A stretch of DNA of 64,000 nt from Pleionea sp. CnH1-48 (GTDB lineage: Bacteria; Pseudomonadota; Gammaproteobacteria; Enterobacterales; Kangiellaceae): positions 248,001 to 312,000 of the forward strand of contig NZ_JAMXSB010000008.1 of assembly GCF_024124665.1 (NCBI RefSeq), written 5' to 3'. The notes under the pieces were generated by a model. That model worked only from the letters and a program-made list of their open reading frames with translations. It was not told the DNA's origin and ran no database searches. Below, in pieces: positions 36,839-45,425 of the stretch (the stretch's first letter is position 1; each line of letters starts with the position of its first letter). Position numbers and translations under genes: made by a program.

Positions 36839-37572
36839 TATGACACCTCTAGTTCGTTTTCATGAGTATCGGAGGCAAACTGACTTGCCGATGTATTGGG
36901 CCGCTGAAGGTCACTGATAATACGACCATCTTTCATTTCAATGATTCGGCTGGCAAGACTCATAACATAGTCATGATGAGTCGCGATAATAAAAGTGATA
37001 TCACTTTGTTTATTAAGTTCTTCCATCAATAACATAATGTTGGCGGAAGTTTCAGAGTCTAAATTCGCCGTCGGCTCATCCGCCAAAATAATATTAGGCT
37101 GGGTAACGATGGCTCGAGCTATTGCCACCCGTTGCATTTGCCCACCGCTTAACTGCCCTGGTCTATGGGCCGCAAATGCTTTGAGCCCCACTTTATCCAA
37201 AGCGTCCATCGCACGCTCCTTAGCATCTTTTGCTCGGCTAAGAGAAAGTGGATAAACGACGTTTTCTACCGCGGTTAAAACCGGAATCAAATTAAAAGCC
37301 TGAAAAATAAAACCAATTTGGTCTCTACGTAAATGAGAACGACGGCGTTCGTTTAGCTGGTTGAGCTCAACTCCATCAATAGCCAGACTTCCCTTGCAAG
37401 GTTCATCCATTGCACCAAGAATATTGAGCAAAGTACTTTTACCACTACCACTTGCCCCTTTGATAACAACGAACTCACCTTTATCAATACTAAAACTGAC
37501 GTTATCTAACGCAGTCACCTGGTTTTCACCCAGCGAATAGTATTTACATAATGAATCAGCAACAACCAGCAT
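36838..37572 (-). CDS. LolD/MacB-type ABC transporter ATPase
   Basis: The ATPase has Walker A GASGSGKSTLLNILG, the signature LSGGQMQRVAIARAI, Walker B IILADEPTANLDSET and the switch His in IIATHHDYV. Family placement by NQVTALDNVSFSIDKGEFV and IGFIFQAFNLIPVLTAVENV is with LolD/MacB/FtsE ATPases. It is 244 residues. The partner permease is two genes downstream. The C-terminal 25 residues extend a little beyond the usual end. Confidence 0.95.
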   Translation of the reverse strand: MLVVADSLCKYYSLGENQVTALDNVSFSIDKGEFVVIKGASGSGKSTLLNILGAMDEPCKGSLAIDGVELNQLNERRRSHLRRDQIGFIFQAFNLIPVLTAVENVVYPLSLSRAKDAKERAMDALDKVGLKAFAAHRPGQLSGGQMQRVAIARAIVTQPNIILADEPTANLDSETSANIMLLMEELNKQSDITFIIATHHDYVMSLASRIIEMKDGRIISDLQRPNTSASQFASDTHENELEVS

Positions 37573-37580
37573 ATAAACCT

Positions 37581-38312
37581 CTAGCTTTTACCTAGCTCGC
37601 GTGTAAGCTTCTGACATTCCGTTAATGAAAGATCAGGACATCCACCAATAGGCTCTAACTTATTTAAGTAGTCTTTCGAACGAACCAGAGCACTTTGCTC
37701 ACCACTATCGGCCTTTACTTTATAGGCATTGGCCAGGGCAACATAAACGCTTTGATACACTTCATTAGGCAGCTGAACATTGCTTCCAGTCAAATGTTCC
37801 ATGACCCATTGTTCATCCTCAAAGACTTTATCAAAGTCGCTATTAATATCTCCAAGGAAGCCAAAAGTAATTAAACGACTGATGCGAACAAACATATCTT
37901 GAGGAGCAAGCTCGACGGCCTTATTGAGTCCATCAATGGCATCTTGAAGCTTATTTAACTTGTAGATCCCCATCGAAAAGTCCATCATCGCCCCAGCTTT
38001 TTTCGATTGATTTGCACTATAAAATGCAAGAACAAGAGGGTCTTCAGGCTGCAAAGTCAAAGCTCGGCTCAGCACTGCGTCAGCTTCATCGAGATGGTTG
38101 TGGTTAGAATACAAAGAACCCAACCATGCCATCGCATCAACGTCATCAGGTTCTACTGACAATACACCATCCAACTCGGTCTTCATTTGCTTATCAGCTT
38201 CAGAAAATGGAACAGGAGCAAAATCAATCGGTGCAGCACCCGATAACCAGGCAATGGTATTTCCAATAACAAAACTAATTGCAACAAAAGACAGGATTTT
38301 TTTTGCTAACAC
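37581..38312 (-). CDS. Membrane-anchored TPR protein
   Basis: A single N-terminal hydrophobic segment (FVAISFVIGNTIAWLSGAAP) is followed by at least two tetratricopeptide repeats (DVDAMAWLGSLYSNHNHLDE, AVLSRALTLQPEDPLVLAF, LNKLQDAIDGLNKAVELAP). The C-terminus has two Cys (GGCPDLSLTECQKL). It lies nine bases before the ATPase gene and ten after the carrier protein gene, at the joint between the biosynthesis and export parts of the operon, and may connect them physically. Confidence 0.8.
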   Translation of the reverse strand: MLAKKILSFVAISFVIGNTIAWLSGAAPIDFAPVPFSEADKQMKTELDGVLSVEPDDVDAMAWLGSLYSNHNHLDEADAVLSRALTLQPEDPLVLAFYSANQSKKAGAMMDFSMGIYKLNKLQDAIDGLNKAVELAPQDMFVRISRLITFGFLGDINSDFDKVFEDEQWVMEHLTGSNVQLPNEVYQSVYVALANAYKVKADSGEQSALVRSKDYLNKLEPIGGCPDLSLTECQKLTRELGKS

Positions 38313-38322
38313 AGCAGACTCC

Positions 38323-38574
38323 CTATACCTCTACAGAATTTTCAATTAGCTGAGCATCCATTTCTTTCAAAGTTGTATGCTCATCAAACACCAGATTCTC
38401 AGGATTCATTACGCCAGGGTAAAGCTGCTCACAGATAAGAATCACTTCGACAATATTCAGTGAATCAACACCCAGCTCTGCCAATGCGGTATCTCCATCC
38501 ACTTCATCTTTGTTGAGCATTTGTGCCACTTGAACTTTTAACTCATCAAGATTTGATTCGATTATTTCAGACAT
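38323..38574 (-). CDS. Acyl carrier protein
   Basis: This 83-residue acidic protein has the phosphopantetheine attachment motif LGVDSLNIVEV with Ser38, the hallmark of acyl/peptidyl carrier proteins. It is a stand-alone carrier, distinct from the fatty acid ACP of the cell. Its start overlaps the end of the asparagine-synthetase-like gene by eight bases. Carrier proteins next to an AMP-forming ligase and a type III PLP decarboxylase, as in the butirosin and vicenistatin pathways, hold an amino acid while it is decarboxylated; that role is inferred here. Confidence 0.93.
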   Translation of the reverse strand: MSEIIESNLDELKVQVAQMLNKDEVDGDTALAELGVDSLNIVEVILICEQLYPGVMNPENLVFDEHTTLKEMDAQLIENSVEV

Positions 38575-39922
38575 TTGATATTTCCTCTTTAGTTACAACT
38601 TCATCAATCGACCATTGATTAAACCGGAACAAACAATCCAGAGTCAGCATGGTTAAACAAAAGCGATCAACAAACACATGACTTTCGTCTACTCCTCTCA
38701 CAACTTTGGAAGCCATTGGAGGTGCTAGGTGAATGAAGCTAGAAAGCCCCGGCTTGCTGGCATGCCAAAAAAGCCGTTGCATTGCTTCATAAATATTTTG
38801 CATAGGCGCATCATCCAGGCGCCATCGAAAAATCTCAGGCAAGCTAGGCTTATCGTCAGACAATGCTTTCAATTGCCAAGAAACGGAATTTGCAGCGAAT
38901 TCAATATCTCTTCCAGAAGAAGCTAAAGCTGCACGTAGGTTTGCCTGATACTCAGGGACTCGAAATTTAAGCGAAAACCATTGATCAAAACGTATCGGAG
39001 ACTCTTCCTTACGATAAAGTTCGAGCAGTTCTTCTCGCTTTTTGGATAGATAAGTGTCCGCTTGCACTCGTTTTTTAAAGTGTCTTAGAAGCATTGAGGA
39101 CACCTTATCGTAGCAAAACTCCATACCGCCATTAACTCTGGTATTTAGCCAGGATTGACAACCCAGATTAGAAACCACATCGACGTTTTCTTCAATAGCA
39201 GCCGAATAGGCCATCACCTGTTCAACATCAAATACTGGCATTGCCATTTTCGTGCTCATTTCAGGCAACAGATTAAACAAGCGCTGATGGTCGAAACGAT
39301 CAGCTTTTAAAGTTTCAAGATCACCTGTTTCAAGATTTTCATCAAGCTGCTCTAGCCATGAATGTGAAGGTATGACCGACAATGACTCTTTATAATCAGA
39401 TGCCAAAGAATTTGATAATTTAAAAGTTTGAGCATCACCAATGTTCAGTTGCTCAATACCTTTAAATAAGGTTTTTCCTCCAGTGATTGCGCCCCATGTT
39501 GTCATTTCAAACAAAGCTTCAGGGTCAACACTCGCGGCTTGGCTTGCAGACAATGTCGCTATATGATCGGATAGATGGAGTTGCTGATTCTTTTTTGTTA
39601 GATAAATGGGATAGCTCGATTGACGACCTCTGAACACTAACAGAGTCGCATCAGTATCATGATAAATAACAAAAGAGATATCACCTAAGATGTGTTCAAC
39701 ACACGCTGACTGCCACTGCTGATAAGCAGCAGCTAATATCATGGCAGTCCCGGCACTCTGTGATAAATTCAGTTTGTTTCGCAAATACTCTTTATTAGTG
39801 ATGTCACCCCAGTAAATCAGGTCCTCATCAACATTGGCTAGTGTAGAGAAGTGCAAGCTTAGTGCTTCATGCCATAGGCATTGTTGCTTATTGTTCTGAG
39901 GAATCGATGCTTGAGCTGTCAT
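38567..39922 (-). CDS. Protein with asparagine-synthetase-like N-terminal domain
   Basis: Residues about 25-180 match the N-terminal (glutaminase) fold of asparagine synthetase, seen in GDISFVIYHDTDATLLVFRG and LHLSDHIATLSA. The catalytic N-terminal Cys is absent, since the protein starts MTAQASIPQNNKQQCLW. The C-terminal half lacks the SGGxDS ATP-binding loop of true synthetases, although its overall size (451 residues) fits. It may be a catalytically changed member, or a degenerate partner. It overlaps the hydrolase gene by four bases and the carrier gene by eight. Confidence 0.7.
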   Translation of the reverse strand: MTAQASIPQNNKQQCLWHEALSLHFSTLANVDEDLIYWGDITNKEYLRNKLNLSQSAGTAMILAAAYQQWQSACVEHILGDISFVIYHDTDATLLVFRGRQSSYPIYLTKKNQQLHLSDHIATLSASQAASVDPEALFEMTTWGAITGGKTLFKGIEQLNIGDAQTFKLSNSLASDYKESLSVIPSHSWLEQLDENLETGDLETLKADRFDHQRLFNLLPEMSTKMAMPVFDVEQVMAYSAAIEENVDVVSNLGCQSWLNTRVNGGMEFCYDKVSSMLLRHFKKRVQADTYLSKKREELLELYRKEESPIRFDQWFSLKFRVPEYQANLRAALASSGRDIEFAANSVSWQLKALSDDKPSLPEIFRWRLDDAPMQNIYEAMQRLFWHASKPGLSSFIHLAPPMASKVVRGVDESHVFVDRFCLTMLTLDCLFRFNQWSIDEVVTKEEISNV

Positions 39923-40830
39923 GCAACCATCTCCTGCTTAGTCGATAAGGTATTGATCTCTGAGCACCAACGAGTTAACTCAGTAGCACTGGCAGAAATA
40001 ACGCTCATATGATTGCTTTTGGGCAATACCACCAGGGACTTTTTTAACGAAGGAGAGAGATACCATTTGAATAAGGTTTCAAGTACCTTGTGATCAATAA
40101 CTTCGTCATTCTCTCCTACTAAAATGCTGCAAGGAATATCGATAGCAGAAAACAACTCAGGATAGTTCTTAACGCTGTACCCAGAAAGCATCATGTAGCT
40201 ATATGACATCGCATCACTACCAGGCAGCGCAGTAATAGCAGGAAACTCCAACACTTTAGAGTGACGCATAAAAGGAAACATACGCGCTAGAAAATACTTA
40301 GATAAGTTCAGCTTGGGCAAATATTTCTTTGCGTTATCGGGCATCACACGATGATAAGGTCGTTTGCGCGCGTAGCGAATACGATACAAAAAGTCGTTTT
40401 TAGCCCAGTCGTAACGATTAGTCTCATGAGACTCCGTTAGTGGAGGTGCAATGGCAAAGAATCCAGCAATTTTTTGGCTGCCAAAACGTTTAAGATAACG
40501 TAAGCAAATGAGCGAACCTGCAGAATGTCCTCCAAGCGCAATAGGATGGCTGACTTTTTCAGACAAGTGATTAACAAGAACATCGACATCTTCTTCGAGC
40601 TGCTCAGGGTGGTCTATATCGCCCGGAGTTCCACTGGACTCGCCATGGCCACGCCAGTCGGGCAAGCATACATTAATACCCTGCAAATTTAGAACTCTGG
40701 CTAAAGTCAGATAACGTCGACTATCCAGGCTACTGCCATGAAAACAAACCAGTGTCATTACCGCATCTGTCGCAGGTAACCACCGATAGGCTAACTGAGT
40801 TCCTTGAGAATCATACTTCTCGACTATCAT
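39919..40830 (-). CDS. Alpha/beta hydrolase
   Basis: The fold is clear from FHGSSLDSRRY (oxyanion region), the nucleophile elbow GGHSAGS with Ser103, an Asp near residue 240 (VGENDEVIDH) and the catalytic His at about 274 (LPKSNHMSV). No signal peptide is seen, so it is cytoplasmic. Possible roles are thioesterase release of the product from the carrier protein or lipid ester cleavage. Exosortase-A-associated clusters carry similar hydrolases. It overlaps its neighbours by four bases on both sides. Confidence 0.88.
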   Translation of the reverse strand: MIVEKYDSQGTQLAYRWLPATDAVMTLVCFHGSSLDSRRYLTLARVLNLQGINVCLPDWRGHGESSGTPGDIDHPEQLEEDVDVLVNHLSEKVSHPIALGGHSAGSLICLRYLKRFGSQKIAGFFAIAPPLTESHETNRYDWAKNDFLYRIRYARKRPYHRVMPDNAKKYLPKLNLSKYFLARMFPFMRHSKVLEFPAITALPGSDAMSYSYMMLSGYSVKNYPELFSAIDIPCSILVGENDEVIDHKVLETLFKWYLSPSLKKSLVVLPKSNHMSVISASATELTRWCSEINTLSTKQEMVA

Positions 40831-41894
40831 GATACAGCCTCCAATTGACGGAGATTATTCTGTACGGCTTGCTGCTTTACATCCAACTCTCGCCATGAAG
40901 TCTCAGTGAGCAACCATTCAAAATAATGATTTTCGATTCCACGATATATAACACTCGGATACTTCATCGCGGCTTTGGTTTTTTGGTAAATAAGTGCTGG
41001 CGTCGACTCCGACATCATGACACTTTTAAATTGCTGGTAGTTTTCTTCCAACTCAAAATTAAAGTGTGTAATATTGCGCTTAAAACGAGTAACAACACGC
41101 CCTTTTCGCTTATGCTTTTTGACAATCAAGCACCCAATACGTCCACCACCTCCCAGGGTGACCAGAACGAGAGGCCCACTGTCCAGATAGTCATAATACT
41201 GTTGCAGTTCAAAAATAGGCTTTAAGCTCAACACATGGTTGTGATCTTGTTCATAACTCGGTAACCAGCTTTTAGTGTTTAAGCCCTCCAGAAGAGATTT
41301 GCACCACTGAGAACAAATATCAAAAGACACAATTCTTGAATCGATGGGTAGCAGCTGAAAATATTTACGCATTTTCATTAACATAACTTGCGCGCTACGA
41401 ACGCCCGACTCTTGTGCCCAGAGATTCAAATCAAAAACTTCAATCGCATTGTCGCCTGCTTTAAGAGAAACATCGAGCAGACCGACGCCGGTTTTTACTT
41501 CTAAACCATCTTGCTCAACTTCATTACCAATCCCAATCGCGTTAAGACATGCTTGCTGTAATGCTTGATTCAGTTCTAAAACACAAATCAGTGAACGTTT
41601 TTCATTAGAATCTAGAAACGCCAACATTGCGGCATGAACGCTGGTGCATGCTGCACCAACAAAGCGTACATTAAATCCCTTTCGTTCCAGTTTGGCCACA
41701 AAGCTTCTAACAACCGGATCTAACAATACATTCACTTCTCCAGCCGAAACGATATAAACACAACTAGGTAGAGATTCACTTTTAAGTAACTCCTGCTCAA
41801 GAGCTTGAATACCTAATTCTGACGAGGTTGTTTCAGCTGCCCAGAAGTGATTAATGAACACGATTAACTTCTCCTTCAAAGCCAGTGTCTGCAA
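40827..41894 (-). CDS. Divergent thiolase-fold (ketosynthase-like) protein A
   Basis: The 355-residue cytoplasmic protein has no clear family match by eye, but FVGAACTSVHAAMLAFLD (Cys83) resembles the nucleophile segment of ketoacyl synthases and the later PLVLVTLGGGGRIGCLIVKK resembles the Gly-rich C-terminal strand-loop of the thiolase fold. The usual His/Asn pair of KAS III is not obvious. It may condense or transfer acyl groups from the carrier protein. It overlaps the 171-residue gene upstream by 44 bases and the hydrolase by four. Confidence 0.5.
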   Translation of the reverse strand: MQTLALKEKLIVFINHFWAAETTSSELGIQALEQELLKSESLPSCVYIVSAGEVNVLLDPVVRSFVAKLERKGFNVRFVGAACTSVHAAMLAFLDSNEKRSLICVLELNQALQQACLNAIGIGNEVEQDGLEVKTGVGLLDVSLKAGDNAIEVFDLNLWAQESGVRSAQVMLMKMRKYFQLLPIDSRIVSFDICSQWCKSLLEGLNTKSWLPSYEQDHNHVLSLKPIFELQQYYDYLDSGPLVLVTLGGGGRIGCLIVKKHKRKGRVVTRFKRNITHFNFELEENYQQFKSVMMSESTPALIYQKTKAAMKYPSVIYRGIENHYFEWLLTETSWRELDVKQQAVQNNLRQLEAVS

Positions 41895-42366
41895 GGTATG
41901 TTGTTACCTCATCCAAATTTGCTTCACTATCTTGATGATAACAACGATAGAAAAATCGATTATCGCCCTGCTGCAAGCGGAAACGACATAGATAATCCTC
42001 AATGACAACAAAAGGAATATTCTCGTTTTGCAAACGCTCTTGTTCCGAGTGGATATCTTGTAACATCAATACTTTTTCGTTGAGTAGACTCTTCGGTAAC
42101 CGAGAGCCACTGGGCATGGATATTTTTACCAAGATCATTTCAATGTCAGAGTTATGTTCAAGAGTCAGCTCAACTAAGCGAGCCAAAACCTCAAAGTAAT
42201 CTGCAAAGCTCAGAAATACACGGGCATCACTTGTGGGTAGAGATGCCATCATCCGAAAATCACTTTCGTTCATTAACGGCATCGTTTGCGCCAAAGCTTG
42301 TGAAGGTCTGTTTGGAAAAGGAGTACGAGAGAGCACACCTTGATATTCAGTCAACTTAAGTGTCAT
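41851..42366 (-). CDS. Unknown protein between the two ketosynthase-like genes
   Basis: The 171-residue soluble protein has no signal peptide and no motif that I recognise. It is mixed alpha/beta, with RVFLSFADYFEVLARLVELT and VVIEDYLCRFRLQQGDNRFF as its most distinctive segments. It overlaps the thiolase-fold genes on both sides (4 bases upstream, 44 downstream), so it is translated together with them and probably forms a complex with one or both. Confidence 0.7.
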   Translation of the reverse strand: MTLKLTEYQGVLSRTPFPNRPSQALAQTMPLMNESDFRMMASLPTSDARVFLSFADYFEVLARLVELTLEHNSDIEMILVKISMPSGSRLPKSLLNEKVLMLQDIHSEQERLQNENIPFVVIEDYLCRFRLQQGDNRFFYRCYHQDSEANLDEVTTYLADTGFEGEVNRVH

Positions 42367-43211
42367 GACGGAAGCCTCTCACTTTTCTGGAACAAAAGCT
42401 GTGTGTCAGAATTAATACTGACCTGCGCCATCGAAAAATACCCATTTAAAGCGATAGAGCAGGCCAGAAAATCCTGCTGCTCCTGAATAGTGTTATCGAG
42501 GCCATGTTGCAGGATAGTCAACCAGGGGTCACTACCAAAACAATGGCCATACTGTTCGTGCAAATCAGGCAACTGTGGACTGCCATTTAGCATACGAGTA
42601 AAAATCTGTCGGATATGATCAGGGAAAAACGGCAACGCTAAGGTCACATCTTCTACGGACATCATGTGACGGCGAATAATGGTGGCAAACTCCGCAGTTG
42701 AGTTATAAGTAGTGGCACAGCCTGTTGTTAAGGATTCCATGGCGCTATCATCAGCTTCCAATAGAAGAGTACAAAGACCAAATCCGGAATGTCCCCAATT
42801 TTCGTTGTGTCGCCAGAACTCAAAGTCCATCAGGTTGGCATCAAGAATAGAAACCAATAAATAACGAGATGACGGACGGGTTAAAAAGTAGCGTAATGAA
42901 TAGCCCCATGATGCACACTCATAGGCATTCACATAAGTGCAAGGCATGGGTATGTCATCCTTGCGAATGTTCTTACGAATATCATTCCACTGTAAAGCCC
43001 CAGACGTGAAAGGAAGCTCAATCATGGTTGAACATAAAAAGTGACGCTCAATGCTCTTTTTCTCATCATCAGCCAGGCAAGCAACGACGTCACGAGTTTG
43101 CTGTTCGATAACCGGAACAAGTTGCTCAAACCCCGTTTGTACATCAGGAGTTTGCTCAAACAATGGATCGGGCAAAGAATGGAAGGCTAATGATTTAATC
43201 AATAAACTCAT
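42363..43211 (-). CDS. Divergent thiolase-fold (ketosynthase-like) protein B
   Basis: This 282-residue protein shows a KAS III-like order: an early FLCSTMIELPFTSGA segment, then a possible nucleophile in YVNAYECASWGYSLRYFL (Cys99) followed by SRYLLVSILDANL, where family members read their Cys and the following strand. A late GYFSMAQVSI strand resembles the final strand. It is shorter than typical KAS III (about 320), so parts are missing or changed. It overlaps the dehydrogenase-like gene upstream by four bases. The assignment is from pattern only. Confidence 0.5.
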   Translation of the reverse strand: MSLLIKSLAFHSLPDPLFEQTPDVQTGFEQLVPVIEQQTRDVVACLADDEKKSIERHFLCSTMIELPFTSGALQWNDIRKNIRKDDIPMPCTYVNAYECASWGYSLRYFLTRPSSRYLLVSILDANLMDFEFWRHNENWGHSGFGLCTLLLEADDSAMESLTTGCATTYNSTAEFATIIRRHMMSVEDVTLALPFFPDHIRQIFTRMLNGSPQLPDLHEQYGHCFGSDPWLTILQHGLDNTIQEQQDFLACSIALNGYFSMAQVSINSDTQLLFQKSERLPS

Positions 43212-44257
43212 CGGCGACTACCTTTTTGCTTACTATAGATCTCAAAGAAGCAACGATAGGAACTGCCTTCCATCTTGGTGAAGGCCAACAAGTCTCTCTG
43301 AACGTCGATATCACTCACATAACCATTCGCCACTAAACTTGCTAAGAGTTCGTTTGATGCAAACTTAATGGCTAACACTCTATCGACAGAGTGCATAGAA
43401 AATTCTCGATGAGCAATAAGAGCAGAACAAGTTTCAATAAGGTAATCACGCGCTTCTCGATATTGATGTTCAAACTGAACTGTACCTTGTTGCTCTAAAT
43501 ACACCAGAAAGTGCATCAATGACTTAACCAGTCGAGGACGGCATAAGGTAAGAAAACGATTAACAGCCCCAAGGCCTCCTTTCGCTAACATGTCGGATTG
43601 ATAGGCATTAATGGTCCCTTTGATGTTCCCTAATTGAAGCTTGCCATCGAGGAAAGGTTTTCCAATAGCGGACGGCGTCAATTGAGCGGAACGTTCAGGA
43701 TCGATGAGCAATGTCATGGGGAAAGGTTTGCCCTGTTGTCGGGTCACGATCATCAAAAATCCAGGGTCCTGAGCTTCAATACCCCACATTTTATTAACGT
43801 TAAGAGTGAAGCCCTGTTCGTTTGGCTCCATCGAAGTTTGCCAATGAGCCAGTGTAGGCCCGCCAGCGTCAGTCATCAAAAAGTGACCAAAGAGCCCCTG
43901 GTCAACCCACTTTTGAACGTTATCAATCTGTTCTTGTGTACCGGACAGACTTAACATGATCGAACCGAACAAGCCAATAAGTTCATGAAAATGTGGTGCG
44001 AGTCCTTCTTCTTTCACCTTGTCAATAAGCTGATCGATAACAAATTGCTGTTCAAACTCTTCCAGCGGTTGCTTAACACTTGGCTCTCGTAACTCGCGAC
44101 GCTCAGCAAAGTTGTCTTCGATGATCATTTGTGAATCCATCAAGCGCAACGCAGATTGATTCAACATGCTAGCAAATGCTTCTGGTACCCTGACAATGCC
44201 ATTAAGATGATCAGTGATAAAACCGCCAAATAATTCTGAAGTCGATGTCATACTCAT
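43208..44257 (-). CDS. Short acyl-CoA dehydrogenase-like protein
   Basis: The middle-domain pattern of acyl-CoA dehydrogenases is present (LFGHFLMTDAGGPTLAHWQT, then LNVNKMWGIEAQDPGFLMIV), followed by a helical C-terminal domain. At 349 residues it is about 30 short of the standard enzyme, and no catalytic Glu of the type YEGT or WEGT is visible at the end. It may be an inactive partner of the full-length dehydrogenase in the cluster or act on an unusual substrate. It lies six bases after the PLP decarboxylase gene. Confidence 0.7.
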   Translation of the reverse strand: MSMTSTSELFGGFITDHLNGIVRVPEAFASMLNQSALRLMDSQMIIEDNFAERRELREPSVKQPLEEFEQQFVIDQLIDKVKEEGLAPHFHELIGLFGSIMLSLSGTQEQIDNVQKWVDQGLFGHFLMTDAGGPTLAHWQTSMEPNEQGFTLNVNKMWGIEAQDPGFLMIVTRQQGKPFPMTLLIDPERSAQLTPSAIGKPFLDGKLQLGNIKGTINAYQSDMLAKGGLGAVNRFLTLCRPRLVKSLMHFLVYLEQQGTVQFEHQYREARDYLIETCSALIAHREFSMHSVDRVLAIKFASNELLASLVANGYVSDIDVQRDLLAFTKMEGSSYRCFFEIYSKQKGSRR

Positions 44258-44263
44258 AGATTA

Positions 44264-45409
44264 TTACTCCACCAGATACACATTGGCTTGTGGAAGATCG
44301 AGGAAAGGTGAAACCGTATAACTCGCGTTATAAGCACCGCAATCCTTAAATACGAGCACATCACCTACATTGGCTTTAGGACTTCCCTCTGGCAGCAAAC
44401 CGATGATGTCGTCTTTGTTGCAAGAGGTTCCAACCACGTGGCAGGGGGTTTCCAGACTTTCGCTGTCAGGCTGTAAAGAGAATACTTCGGGAGCCTGATA
44501 GCGACGAAATGTATTTTCTGTTTGCGCTAACAAGAAGCTCTGATTCATCCCGCCATCGGCAATCAAATAGTCTTTATCAAAAATAGTCTTCTTGTAACGA
44601 ACCTTAGCCATAAAGTAGCCAGCGCTCGACATGATGCCTCGGCCCGCTTCATGAGCGACCTGAATATGAGACGGAAATTCAGTCAATAGCTCTCGGTATG
44701 CTTTAAAATCAAAACTTTCATCGAGTTCTTTATCAAAACCACCGCCCAGATTCACAAAAGAAATCGGTTTCTCTAATATGGATTCAAACTCATTCACTAT
44801 TTGTAATGCAGCTTTGACACTGGCATTAGCTGTTTTAACAAAAGAGTAAGATCCTTTGAATACATGAAATCCTGCGACATCAATATTCAGTTCTTTGGCT
44901 CGCTGCAAACACTGCTGAGCCGTATCCCAGTCCATACCAAAATGATCGGTACGGAAGTTTTCATGTTCCGGGTTAAACTGCTTCAAAACCAGGCTATTTA
45001 GCCGCAATAAAATAGGATTAACGGGCCGCTTGCCAATAAACTCGCCGACCATTTCTAGCTGCTCAATATTGTCGATGATAAGAGTCGCTTTAGAAGAAAT
45101 AGCAATGCGGATGGTGTTTTTGTCCATTGATGGATTGTTGACATACTTAACACTGCCACCACTGGCAATCTTATTAAGCTCGCCAACAGATGCCACTTCG
45201 ATGCCATCATCAAACAGATGCCCGCAACGGACTAACACATCGAGATTACTGTTCGCCTTTAATGAATAAATGACCGGAGTACCCAAGGCTTCCTTGAGCG
45301 CTTGCATATTTCGCTCCACATCAGAAATGGAATAAATATAACAAGGTGTTTGAAACTGGGCCTTATTGGCTTGCCACATTTGTTTAATTTTATCTAACGA
45401 AGGACTCAT
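44264..45409 (-). CDS. PLP-dependent amino acid decarboxylase (fold III, Orn/DAP/Arg family)
   Basis: The alanine-racemase-fold barrel has the PLP Lys in PVIYSLKANSN (Lys51), the Gly-rich phosphate loop VNLGGGFDKE, EAGRGIMSSAGYF, and the C-terminal Cys in VGTSCNKDDIIG that reaches the partner active site. Members such as BtrK and VinO decarboxylate an amino acid bound to a carrier protein; others act on free ornithine or diaminopimelate. The neighbouring ligase and carrier gene favour the carrier-bound reaction here. The length is 381 residues. It starts 16 bases after the ligase gene. Confidence 0.93.
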   Translation of the reverse strand: MSPSLDKIKQMWQANKAQFQTPCYIYSISDVERNMQALKEALGTPVIYSLKANSNLDVLVRCGHLFDDGIEVASVGELNKIASGGSVKYVNNPSMDKNTIRIAISSKATLIIDNIEQLEMVGEFIGKRPVNPILLRLNSLVLKQFNPEHENFRTDHFGMDWDTAQQCLQRAKELNIDVAGFHVFKGSYSFVKTANASVKAALQIVNEFESILEKPISFVNLGGGFDKELDESFDFKAYRELLTEFPSHIQVAHEAGRGIMSSAGYFMAKVRYKKTIFDKDYLIADGGMNQSFLLAQTENTFRRYQAPEVFSLQPDSESLETPCHVVGTSCNKDDIIGLLPEGSPKANVGDVLVFKDCGAYNASYTVSPFLDLPQANVYLVE

Positions 45410-45425
45410 CTCTAAAACCCCAAAC

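Noticed and set aside
38567-39922. True asparagine synthetase or lasso peptide cyclase
   Set aside because: No SGGxDS ATP loop and no N-terminal Cys, and no precursor peptide gene or lasso protease nearby.
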